The notes below the pieces were generated by a model that made no database searches, was not told the DNA's origin, and saw nothing but the letters and a program-made list of their open reading frames with translations. Positions 1 to 7,806 of a stretch of DNA of 19,286 nucleotides are shown in pieces (positions within the stretch are counted from its first letter, which is position 1; every line of letters starts with the position of its first letter). The stretch covers positions 1 to 19,286 of the forward strand of contig JAUVTM010000004.1 of assembly GCA_030601545.1 (NCBI GenBank), in the 5' to 3' direction. Origin of the DNA: Syntrophobacterales bacterium (GTDB lineage: Bacteria; Desulfobacterota; Syntrophobacteria; BM002). The position numbers and the translations under genes are program-made.

Positions 1-5
1 ATGCC

Positions 6-3000
6 CTATGCTCCATTTCCGCCTTCCAGATAGTCCCTAAGATAACGCGCTGTGTAAGACCGCTCCGTCTGCTCCAACAACTCCCTGGGTGATCCGCATG
101 CCACCACCTCTCCCCCGCCGTCACCGCCCTCTGGCCCCAAATCAATGATGTGATCAGCAGCCTTGATCACCTCCAGATTATGTTCGATCACCACCAGAGT
201 GTGACCATGATCCACCAAGGCCTGCAGTACTGCCACCAGTTTCTCCACATCAGCAATGTGGAGTCCGGTGGTGGGTTCATCGAGAATATAAAGGGTCCGG
301 GCTCGATGGTTTTTCGCCAGTTCATTGGCCAACTTCAACCGCTGAGCCTCGCCGCCGGAGAGGGTTGGACTGGATTGTCCCATGCTGAGATAACCCAGCC
401 CAAGGTCGACGAGGAGACGGAGTGAGCGTTTGATCTTACCCACCGCCCCAAAGAACTCTGCTGCTTCTTCCAGTGACATCTCAAGTACTTCCGCTATGTT
501 TTTGCCCTTATAGCACACTGCCAAGGTTTCGCTATTGTAGCGCTGACCGTCGCACTGTTCACATCGAACATAGACATTGGGCAAAAACGCCATTTCCACC
601 CGCACCAGACCCTGACCTTTACAATTCTGGCACCGTCCGGTGGCGACGTTGAAGGAAAAACGACCTGGTCCGTAACCCCGTACCCGCGCCTCTGGAGTTA
701 AAGAAAAAAGGCGCCGGATATCATTCAAAACCCCCACGTAGGTGGCTGGCACCGAACGCGGCGTCCGGCCGATCGGACTGTGATCCACCTCCATAACCCG
801 GTCCAGGTGTTTCCACCCAGCAAGTTCCTGGTGCTCTCCAGGCTGAAGTTCTGCCTTGGTAAGTTTGTTGGCAAGCGCTTTGTACAGGGTCTCCTCCACC
901 AAAGTACTCTTGCCAGATCCGGATACGCCGGTCACACAGGTAAATGTGCCCAGGGGCACGGAAACATCAATATTTTTGAGATTGCGTGCCCCGGCCCCAC
1001 GGAGCATGAGCCAGTTGCCTGAGGACGGTTTTCTCTCTGAGGAAGCCAAATTCCTCCGGCCCTTGCCGTTGAGATACGCTCCGGTAATGGATTGGGGTGT
1101 CTGTTGTAGGTCAGCGAGGGTGCCGCTGGCTACCAATCTGCCTCCGTATCGTCCGGCGCCAGGACCGAGATCTATGAGGTGATCTGCCCTCCGAATGGTT
1201 TCCTCATCGTGCTCCACCACAACTATGGTGTTACCCTTCTCCTTCAGTTCGGTGAGCATGTCCAAGAGTTTGTCGTTGTCTCGGGGATGAAGACCGATGG
1301 TGGGCTCATCTAAAATATAGCAGACTCCACGCAGATTGGATCCCAGTTGGGCCGCCAACCTTATCCTTTGGGCCTCGCCTCCCGACAGTGTATCTGCTCC
1401 GCGACCAAGGTGCAGGTAGTCCAGGCCCACCTGTTCGAGGAAGTCCAGACGGTTGAGGATTTCATCGACAAGGGGCTTGGCTATGTCAGCATCGCGTCCA
1501 GAGAACTGCCAAGCAGTAAAAAGCTCTTTAGCGGCCGACACCGATCGAGCACAGACCTCCCATATATTCCTACCGTTTATCCTCACACTCAAAGCGGTCT
1601 CGTTCAAGCGAGCACCTTTGCATGCCGAACAAACGTCGCCGTCAACAGAATCTCCCCAGCGGCCAATGCCTTCGCATCGGTCACAGGAGCCGTGTCTACT
1701 GTTGAAGGAAAACAGTCTGGGATCAAGACTGGGCATACCCAGGTGGCAACGGCCGCATGTTAAACGGCGGCTGTAGAATACCTCGTTCTTATTGCCTCCC
1801 CACGCCACCAGTTGGCCATCACCCACTGCCAGAGCCTCGTCCACCACCCCAGCCAGTTCCACCTCTTCATCTTTTGAAAACCGTTTCCACTTGCCAATGA
1901 CTATTTCCACATCATGTTCCCGAAACCGTGCCAGTTTTGGAATAGGATTCAGCGAATATATTGTACCGTCTATCCTCGCCTCCTCATATCCTTGAGCCAC
2001 AGCTCGTTCCAGCACCTGACGGTGAAATCCCTTGCGGCCCATTATTTTCGGGGCAAGTAGGATCAAACGCTTACTCTCAAAACGTTGGCGGAGATCACGG
2101 GTCATTTGTTCCGGACTCATGGCGCTTATGACCTGCCCACAAGTTGAACAGTGTGGTTTTCCTACTTTGCTGAAGAGGAGGCGAAGGTAGTGGTAGACCT
2201 CAGTAATCGTTGCCACGGTAGAGCGTCGCCCCATCTGACTGCTGCGCTGATCAATAGCAACAGTTGGTGGCATACCGCTTATTTCTTCCGCCTCTGGTCG
2301 GTCGAAAACTGGCAGGTATTGGCGCGCAAAGGTAGAAAGGCTGTCCAAATAGCGGCGTTGCCCCTCGGCAAAAAGGACATTAAAAGCAAGGGTAGACTTA
2401 CCCGAACCCGAGACCCCGGTGACCACTACTAACTGGTCACGAGGCACATCTAAGGTTAGGTTTTTTAGATTGTGTTCGCGGGCGCCGCGGACCCTTATTG
2501 CTCCATTCTGCTCTGGACCTCCTTTCATATCGGGTACGGGAGCAGCAGTTTCGAACCCTTGCCAATATTTGCCAAGAAAACGACCCGTGTGTGATGCAGA
2601 GGACTCAGCAATCTCCTCTGGCGTGCCCGCGATAACTACTTTGCCGCCCTCTTCTCCGCCTTCGGGTCCAAGGTCTATGACATGGTCAACAGCTTGGATC
2701 AGATCAAGGTTATGTTCCACCACCACAATTGAGTTGCCTGCGTCAACCAGCCGATTCAAAGTTTTCACCAGTAATCTGGTGTCGTCAGCATGGAGACCGG
2801 TGGTCGGTTCATCAAGTATGATGAGGGTGTTTTTGCGACCTTTTATTCCCAGGGAGCGGGCGAGCTTCAATCGCTGGCTTTCGCCTCCGGAAAGCGTGCT
2901 GACTGGTTGTCCCAGACGGAGATAGTCGAGTCCAACATCACGTAGTGGTGAGAGCGCTTTGATAATACGATTTTGATCCGCAAACAGTTCCATGGCCTCG

Positions 3001-5324
3001 GCCAGGGTCAAATCCATGACTTGTCCAATGGAAAACCCGCGGTAGCTGACCTCCAAAATTTCTTCCCTGAAGCGGCGCCCCTTACACACAGGGCATTCCA
3101 GATAAAGATCAGCCAGAAATTGCATCTCGACTTTCTCAAATCCCTGTCCAGCACAAGCCTCACAACGACCACCTGTGGTATTAAAGGAGAAATGGCCAGG
3201 ACCATAATTCCGCAGCCGTGCCAGATCAGTTTTGGCAAAAAGCTCCCGAATGGGAGTCAACGCTCCACTATAGGTAAGCAGGTTGGCCCGTGGAGATCTG
3301 CCAATAGCCTGCTGATCCATAAAGACCACGTCATCGATATACTCCAACCCCTTTATCTCGCGGCAGTAACCAGGCGTTTCGGTGGCGAGTCCCTGGCGCC
3401 GCAGCCAGTTACGATAGAGCACGTCCTCCACCAAAGTACTCTTACCTGAACCGGACACGCCGGTAACAGCAACTATTAGGCCCAGGGGAATGCGAACATC
3501 AAGGGTTCGCAGGTTATGAGCTTGGATACCCACAAGGTCCAACCAGTGATTTTTTCGTGGCCTCCTTCTCTGTGTCGGACGGGCGGGACGGCTGCTGCCT
3601 GTGATATATGCTCCCGTTCGCGAGCTTTTGGCCGCGGAGATTTCAGAACTGGGGCCGGCGAACACCACTTTTCCCCCGCGCTCGCCAGCCCCTGGTCCCA
3701 AATCCACCAGGTAGTCGCTGGCACGAATAATTTCCGGATCGTGCTCCACAACCACTACTGTGTTGCCTTGACGCGTCAGGGCCCTGAGGATTTTTACCAG
3801 TCTCCGGTTGTCTCTTGGGTGCAACCCTACACTGGGCTCGTCCAAGACGTAGAGAGTATTAACCAGCGGTGAACCCAGAGCACGAGTGAGGTGTACTCGC
3901 TGTACTTCACCTCCGGAAAGGCTGCGGGACTGACGGTCCAAGCTCAAATAGCCAAGTCCCACCTCATACAAGTAGGTTAGTCGTCCGATAATTTCTCTGA
4001 AAACCAGTTTGGAAGCGGGATCCGCCTCGAAAATTGACGCCATATCTTGAAAAAAAGTCAGAACCCGGCTGATGGGTAACTGGTTAACTTCAGCGATGTT
4101 CCTACCACCAATGCGGTAGAGGAGCGCTTGAGACTGGAAGCGACTGCCATTGCAGGCAGCGCAAGTGCGGTAGGCACGGTAGCGAGATAGAAAAACCCGA
4201 ACATGCATCTTGTAGGTCTTCGTTTCCAGCCAGCGAAAAAAGCCGCGGACCCCATAGAATTCGTCACTTTCCTCGACTATTGCATCCTGCTGGGCTGACG
4301 ATAGCTTGCTAAAAGACACATCCGTAGGAATACCTGCAACGGCGCAGAAATCCATGAGATCATAGTATTCCATCCGCTCTGCTGACCATGGTTTGATTGC
4401 ACCTTCTTCCAAGGTCAACCTTTGGTCTGGAATCACCAAATCCAGATCCACATCGATAACTCTACCGAAGCCACGGCAGGTCTCGCAGGCACCCAAGGGA
4501 CTGTTAAAAGAAAAGAGGTGGGGTGAGGCCGAGGGATAGGTAATATCGCAGAAGGCGCAGTGGTTGGTTGCTGAGAAGAGATGTCTTTCTGCGGGAGGAA
4601 ATATTACCGCCACCTTACCTTCGCCGAAATGATACGCCTGTTCCATCGAGTCGAGAAGGCGCTTGCGATTTTCCTGACTCCACACAGTTCTGTCCACCAA
4701 TACATCAAGATACTCTTCATCGGGAATCGACTCATCATCCAGGTGGAGTATCTTCTGCTGGTGCCAAAGGCGACGGAAACCCTGACGCCACAAATAGCGA
4801 TGAGTTTCCTCTGTGGTGCGACCCTTGATGTCCAGAGGAAAAATTATCAAAACTGGGCTTTCTTCGGGGACCTTGGACAGTGAAGACCAGATGGTCTCAG
4901 GGGTATCCTCGTGAACAGGTCTGTCGCACTGCTGACAGTGCAGTACAGCGGCCCGGGCAAAGAGCAGTTTCAGATGGTCTGCAAGTTCCGTTATTGTGCC
5001 CACAGTTGAGCGGGAACTCTTGATGCGGTTTCCCTGCTCTATGGCTATGGCTGGAGGAATACCAACAATGGCATCCACCTGGGGCCTGTCCAATCTGTCC
5101 AGAAACTGGCGGGCATAGGGCGAGAAGGTCTCAACATACCGCCTCTGACCCTCAGCATACAGCGTGTCCAGGGCCAGACTTGATTTACCGGAACCGCTCA
5201 CGCCGGTTATGGCAATGAGCTGTTCCCTGGGGAGTTCTAGGGCCAAATCCTTCAGGTTGTTCTGCCTGGCACCAACGATTTTTATACATTTATCATTTCG
5301 CATCTCACATTTCTCGTTTCTCAT
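6..5324 (-). CDS. uvrA: Tandem (double-length) excinuclease ABC subunit UvrA
   Basis: UvrA is the ATP-dependent damage-recognition subunit of UvrABC nucleotide excision repair; it binds lesions in DNA and loads UvrB. This protein (~1772 aa) is about twice the usual ~940 aa because it holds two complete UvrA copies, at about residues 8-920 and 941-1772. Four Walker A motifs (GVSGSGKS) begin near residues 41, 622, 970 and 1466. Four LSGGE signatures and four Walker B segments (LDEPSVGLH, LDEPTTGLH, LDEPTIGLH, LDEPTTGLH) are intact, and both copies keep their CxxC zinc-module pairs. Copy 2 is closer to the classical sequence in the IGRTPRS region; copy 1 reads IGRSPRA. The start is uncertain. 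The frame stays open to a GTG at 5357. The ATG at 5324 has AAGG a few bases upstream, and an ATG at 5303 fits the family N-terminus better. Double-length UvrA is known from Chlamydiae and some other bacteria (recalled, not searched). Last gene of a minus-strand group. Confidence 0.95.
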   Translation of the reverse strand: MRNEKCEMRNDKCIKIVGARQNNLKDLALELPREQLIAITGVSGSGKSSLALDTLYAEGQRRYVETFSPYARQFLDRLDRPQVDAIVGIPPAIAIEQGNRIKSSRSTVGTITELADHLKLLFARAAVLHCQQCDRPVHEDTPETIWSSLSKVPEESPVLIIFPLDIKGRTTEETHRYLWRQGFRRLWHQQKILHLDDESIPDEEYLDVLVDRTVWSQENRKRLLDSMEQAYHFGEGKVAVIFPPAERHLFSATNHCAFCDITYPSASPHLFSFNSPLGACETCRGFGRVIDVDLDLVIPDQRLTLEEGAIKPWSAERMEYYDLMDFCAVAGIPTDVSFSKLSSAQQDAIVEESDEFYGVRGFFRWLETKTYKMHVRVFLSRYRAYRTCAACNGSRFQSQALLYRIGGRNIAEVNQLPISRVLTFFQDMASIFEADPASKLVFREIIGRLTYLYEVGLGYLSLDRQSRSLSGGEVQRVHLTRALGSPLVNTLYVLDEPSVGLHPRDNRRLVKILRALTRQGNTVVVVEHDPEIIRASDYLVDLGPGAGERGGKVVFAGPSSEISAAKSSRTGAYITGSSRPARPTQRRRPRKNHWLDLVGIQAHNLRTLDVRIPLGLIVAVTGVSGSGKSTLVEDVLYRNWLRRQGLATETPGYCREIKGLEYIDDVVFMDQQAIGRSPRANLLTYSGALTPIRELFAKTDLARLRNYGPGHFSFNTTGGRCEACAGQGFEKVEMQFLADLYLECPVCKGRRFREEILEVSYRGFSIGQVMDLTLAEAMELFADQNRIIKALSPLRDVGLDYLRLGQPVSTLSGGESQRLKLARSLGIKGRKNTLIILDEPTTGLHADDTRLLVKTLNRLVDAGNSIVVVEHNLDLIQAVDHVIDLGPEGGEEGGKVVIAGTPEEIAESSASHTGRFLGKYWQGFETAAPVPDMKGGPEQNGAIRVRGAREHNLKNLTLDVPRDQLVVVTGVSGSGKSTLAFNVLFAEGQRRYLDSLSTFARQYLPVFDRPEAEEISGMPPTVAIDQRSSQMGRRSTVATITEVYHYLRLLFSKVGKPHCSTCGQVISAMSPEQMTRDLRQRFESKRLILLAPKIMGRKGFHRQVLERAVAQGYEEARIDGTIYSLNPIPKLARFREHDVEIVIGKWKRFSKDEEVELAGVVDEALAVGDGQLVAWGGNKNEVFYSRRLTCGRCHLGMPSLDPRLFSFNSRHGSCDRCEGIGRWGDSVDGDVCSACKGARLNETALSVRINGRNIWEVCARSVSAAKELFTAWQFSGRDADIAKPLVDEILNRLDFLEQVGLDYLHLGRGADTLSGGEAQRIRLAAQLGSNLRGVCYILDEPTIGLHPRDNDKLLDMLTELKEKGNTIVVVEHDEETIRRADHLIDLGPGAGRYGGRLVASGTLADLQQTPQSITGAYLNGKGRRNLASSERKPSSGNWLMLRGAGARNLKNIDVSVPLGTFTCVTGVSGSGKSTLVEETLYKALANKLTKAELQPGEHQELAGWKHLDRVMEVDHSPIGRTPRSVPATYVGVLNDIRRLFSLTPEARVRGYGPGRFSFNVATGRCQNCKGQGLVRVEMAFLPNVYVRCEQCDGQRYNSETLAVCYKGKNIAEVLEMSLEEAAEFFGAVGKIKRSLRLLVDLGLGYLSMGQSSPTLSGGEAQRLKLANELAKNHRARTLYILDEPTTGLHIADVEKLVAVLQALVDHGHTLVVIEHNLEVIKAADHIIDLGPEGGDGGGEVVACGSPRELLEQTERSYTARYLRDYLEGGNGA
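5287..5306 (-). repeat. 20-bp repeat inside the uvrA 5' end (copy 1)
   Basis: Read on the minus strand this stretch is GAGATGCGAAATGATAAATG. It is identical over 20 bases to plus-strand 5701-5720, so the two form an inverted pair about 0.4 kb apart. It belongs to an A/G-rich low-complexity stretch (GAAATGAGAAACGAGAAATG and similar) that is translated as the MRNEKCEMRNDKC start of UvrA. It may therefore be leader rather than coding sequence. Confidence 0.8.
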
Positions 5325-5554
5325 TTCGCCTTGGATCATACTCAAAGGATATTCCACAGCTAGTAACTAATAATGATAAAGCACAAATGATAAATGACAA
5401 ACTTGAGATTGCGAATTTCGAATTGCGAAACTGGGAACCCGCCCGAAGGGTGGGAGTCCGAAGGACAATTTCGAATTTGAAAAAGCATAGGGCAGAGAGT
5501 GAGGAGTCGGGAGCCAGAACTCAGAATTCAGGTTTCAGTGTCCAGGACAGATGG

Positions 5555-5674
5555 AGGTTTCAGTATTCAGTGTTCAGCTTTTAGCTTCTATTTTTCTTCT
5601 TCCTGACACCTGAAACCTGACACCTGGTACCTGTATGACCCCTGACACCTGACACCCGACACCTGAAACCCTGA
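5555..5674 (+). repeat. Composite CAGGTGTC/GACACCTG repeat, copy 1
   Basis: A 21-bp pyrimidine-rich core at 5583-5603 (begins AGCTTCTATT, ends TTCC) is followed by a run of CTGACACCTGAAACCTGACA-type units to about 5672. It is preceded by short inverse units (GGTTTCAGTATTCAGTGTTC). The same core occurs at 13449-13469 and, inverted, at 17590-17610. Copy 1 differs from those two at two of 21 positions. Confidence 0.8.
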
Positions 5675-5700
5675 TATTTGTTACTTGGGATTTGGGATTT

Positions 5701-5720
5701 GAGATGCGAAATGATAAATG
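5701..5720 (+). repeat. 20-bp repeat, inverted partner of 5287-5306
   Basis: Plus-strand GAGATGCGAAATGATAAATG matches the minus strand of 5287-5306 at all 20 bases. It sits just beyond the 3' end of the YkgJ-type gene, so the two copies bracket the whole intergenic repeat cluster. Confidence 0.8.
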
Positions 5721-5735
5721 CGAAATGTGAATTGG

Positions 5736-6527
5736 CTAAAGCCAGGTAATGGCGGAAAATCTCATTATGTTAGCAGCCAGCGCCGCTAGCCCGGGAGCCA
5801 ATAGATCGCTGAGGGCCAGATTCAGGCGTCCGTCCAGTCGCTTCAGTTCGTCCTCGACTTCACCATGGGGACTTAGATTGACACGAACCCCTTGAGAAAA
5901 AAGGTGATGTGCGGGATCACACAACTCTGGTGGGGTGAAAGCAAAATGCATCTTGCAAGCCAACGGCCGGGCCGAGTAAATGAGACACTCTTGTGCATCA
6001 TTCAAAAAGGCACAACCGTGTTTCGCCAGACTGTAATTGTGCAAGAGGGTATCGTATTCGCTCCTGCTTTCAATTTGTTGCTCACTCCCTCCATTAATCA
6101 ACTGCCTCTTCACCCGATCGAGTACTTGGTGGCTTTCAAGACTTCTCCGGAAAAACTTTTCCAACTGCCCAGCCTGTTGGATATGATCATAGATGATAAG
6201 AAATTCCCAATTGCTGATTCCGGCAGGCATGTTAAAACAGCAGGCAGCACATCCAGGCCCACAGTAAACCCGCCAGCCTTTTTTCTGCATCTTGCCGATG
6301 ATGTAGACAAGGTACTCATCGTACAGCCGGAAGGCCCGCTGGCTCAAACGTCTGGTATCTTCTGGCAGGCTTAGATTCTGGCGGAATCGTTTCACCTCGC
6401 TCATGGCCCCAATTTCACGGAAAATGCGTGCCATTTTTGCCATGAGAGGTCTGGACTGGCGGTCGTCCAGTTGCGGGATGACAATAGAAGCATCGGACTG
6501 CTGCCCAGAGATGGGGAATCCAGTCAT
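5736..6527 (-). CDS. YkgJ-family cysteine-cluster protein (putative Zn/Fe binding)
   Basis: A 263-aa soluble protein with the cysteine pattern of the YkgJ/UPF0153 family, a putative zinc- or iron-chelating domain of unknown precise function. An N-terminal cluster, CGPGCAACC (C89, C93, C96, C97), is followed by HGCAFLNDAQECLIYSARPLAC (C172, C181, C191), matching the family outline CxxCC...CPFL...C.IY..RP..C. The first ~80 residues are a charged helical extension. The start at 6525-6527 has no good Shine-Dalgarno sequence; internal ATGs (for example residue 29 or 43) are possible but equally poor. It lies between the tyrA-like gene (152 bases upstream) and uvrA on the same strand. Family assignment is firm; metal binding is inferred from the family, and the cellular role is unknown. 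Confidence 0.85.
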   Translation of the reverse strand: MTGFPISGQQSDASIVIPQLDDRQSRPLMAKMARIFREIGAMSEVKRFRQNLSLPEDTRRLSQRAFRLYDEYLVYIIGKMQKKGWRVYCGPGCAACCFNMPAGISNWEFLIIYDHIQQAGQLEKFFRRSLESHQVLDRVKRQLINGGSEQQIESRSEYDTLLHNYSLAKHGCAFLNDAQECLIYSARPLACKMHFAFTPPELCDPAHHLFSQGVRVNLSPHGEVEDELKRLDGRLNLALSDLLAPGLAALAANIMRFSAITWL

Positions 6528-6565
6528 TCTTAGAATCTCAGTAACCGAAAATATGGGATCTGTGC

Positions 6566-6584
6566 AAATCCTAAATTAGGATTT
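6566..6584. promoter_or_regulatory. Perfect 19-bp palindrome between tyrA-like and YkgJ-type genes
   Basis: Arms AAATCCTAA (6566-6574) and TTAGGATTT (6576-6584) are perfectly complementary around one base. The site lies 39 bases upstream of the YkgJ-type start on the minus strand. Its A/T-rich arms and short spacer fit a protein-binding operator better than a terminator. It is followed by CGAATTTTAA, similar to the ATTTCGAATT motifs in the neighbouring repeat cluster, so it may instead be a repeat fragment. Confidence 0.4.
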
Positions 6585-6679
6585 CGAATTTTAATAAAAT
6601 AAACACGGCTATGGTGGGCAATGGTTGCCGCAAGATTGACCGAGAAACGCAAAATACAAAATGACGCTCTGCCCGGTAC

Positions 6680-7510
6680 CTACAGGAGGGCCTTCAAATC
6701 CTGGAGACTCCCTTCCTGGAGCGCCTCACTCAATTCTTTGAGTTTGAGGCGGTAGTAGGCAAGAACATGCACAAGCGGTTTGCGGTTCGCCCAAAACCGC
6801 TCTGCTGCGTGGGGAGATACTTTGGCGACAAGTTTGGTAATCTCTTTGAGCTCTTTACTCGAGTACTCGTCTATTTCGTCTACATAGCCACTCACCTGAC
6901 CAGCAGCCTTGCAAACAAGACTGAGAAATATGACGGGAAGATCCTCGAGGACCGCAAAAAGGCGGTCGTGAACCTCCGGATCCATTTCTTCGACCTTACA
7001 GCCAGCCCCCTCCCAGATTTCTCTAATCCTTTTGACAGCCTCCTCGTCGCGCCGATCGCCTGAAGTTAGTATACAGGGCCTGCCCTGAAAGAGAGCAGGA
7101 TAGGCTTCATCAATATCTTTCTCCTCTTCGAACACAACCGGATGGCAGCCGACAAAAGGATTTTCTCGTGGTAGTACTTCTGCGGCTTTTTCCAACACAG
7201 GTCCTTTTATCCGACCTACGTCGCACACAACGGCTCCGACCTGGAGATGCGAGGCAATGTCGGCCATAACATCCGAAGTAGAGTGCGTGGGCACCGCCAA
7301 GACCACTAGATCGGCCTGGGAGAGACCCTGTTCGAGATCGCCCACCGCCTGGTCGACAACGTCGCGATGTAACGCTTTGGTAAGTGCAGTCGCATCTGTA
7401 TCTATACCGATGACCTCCTTGACTAGACGCTTCTTACGAAGCACCATAGCAAGTGATCCCCCCTTCAATCCCAAACCAACTATTGCTGCGCGCCTAAACT
7501 GTTCTGCCAT
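6680..7510 (-). CDS. tyrA: Prephenate/arogenate dehydrogenase family protein
   Basis: A 276-aa protein expected to carry out NAD(P)-dependent oxidative decarboxylation of prephenate (or arogenate) in tyrosine biosynthesis. The N-terminal Rossmann fold has the dinucleotide-binding motif GLGLKGGS (residues 12-19) and an acidic residue at the end of strand 2 (GIDTD). A motif corresponding to the family DxGSxK appears as DVGRIK (97-102), and the active-site GxHP as GCHPVVFEEE (121-130, H123). The C-terminal half is helical, as in the TyrA dimerisation domain. There is no fused chorismate mutase or ACT domain. The ATG at 7508-7510 is preceded by GGAG at a suitable distance. It is first in the minus-strand group and divergent from the zinc-ribbon/Yip1 gene. 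The GSxK>GRIK and HPMAG>HPVVF changes leave some doubt about substrate. Confidence 0.85.
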   Translation of the reverse strand: MAEQFRRAAIVGLGLKGGSLAMVLRKKRLVKEVIGIDTDATALTKALHRDVVDQAVGDLEQGLSQADLVVLAVPTHSTSDVMADIASHLQVGAVVCDVGRIKGPVLEKAAEVLPRENPFVGCHPVVFEEEKDIDEAYPALFQGRPCILTSGDRRDEEAVKRIREIWEGAGCKVEEMDPEVHDRLFAVLEDLPVIFLSLVCKAAGQVSGYVDEIDEYSSKELKEITKLVAKVSPHAAERFWANRKPLVHVLAYYRLKLKELSEALQEGSLQDLKALL

Positions 7511-7806
7511 ATTCGTTCACTCCGTTAAATTGGTGCGGCTGAAGATGACACCCATTACCCCAGTATCGTCCCCACCTGATTACCATAGTCATGCACGCCT
7601 GTCAAAGCATGCTGACGCTGTCAGTTGTCCGTGCTCAGTAGCCATTCATTATTCATTCTACGGACTCCAGTGTCCCCTGATTATGCCAGAAAAGGCTTTC
7701 CATGCTGCTGGCTTCTCGGTATTATGATGCGCCTAACGGTGCATGACTCTTTGGCTTTTCCGGAGTTGGCTCCCCTTGTTTGCTCTTGCCGTGGAGAAAA
7801 CCACCC
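7511..7806. other. Divergent intergenic region, no gene seen
   Basis: This 296-base gap separates the minus-strand tyrA-like gene from the plus-strand Yip1-type gene and must hold promoters for both. A perfect TTGACA is present on the minus strand (plus coordinates 7600-7605), but no good -10 lies at standard spacing. A small hairpin (CTGAC/GTCAG, 7612-7624) and a low-complexity ATTCATTATTCATTC stretch near 7645 are the only other structure seen. Confidence 0.5.

Larger units (their letters stand above)
5358..5735. repeat. Intergenic repeat cluster between the YkgJ-type gene and uvrA
   Basis: This 378-base gap contains no convincing gene. From left to right it holds AAATGATAAATGACAAA-type low-complexity sequence, two ATTTCGAATT motifs near 5415 and 5470, and a G/C hairpin with arms at 5438-5444 and 5448-5454 and a 3-nt loop. 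A CAGGTTTCAG/CACCTGACACC composite repeat follows (listed separately), then the second copy of the 20-bp repeat at 5701-5720. Both flanking genes are on the minus strand, so the hairpin could act as a terminator or processing site, but no proper U-run follows it. Confidence 0.7.

Noticed and set aside
2973..3449. 158-codon plus-strand frame inside uvrA
   Set aside because: It is opposite a strongly conserved ABC domain and shows no features of its own.
7600..7605. Perfect minus-strand TTGACA upstream of the tyrA-like gene
   Set aside because: No -10 of reasonable quality lies 16-18 bases away, so it is not called as a promoter.
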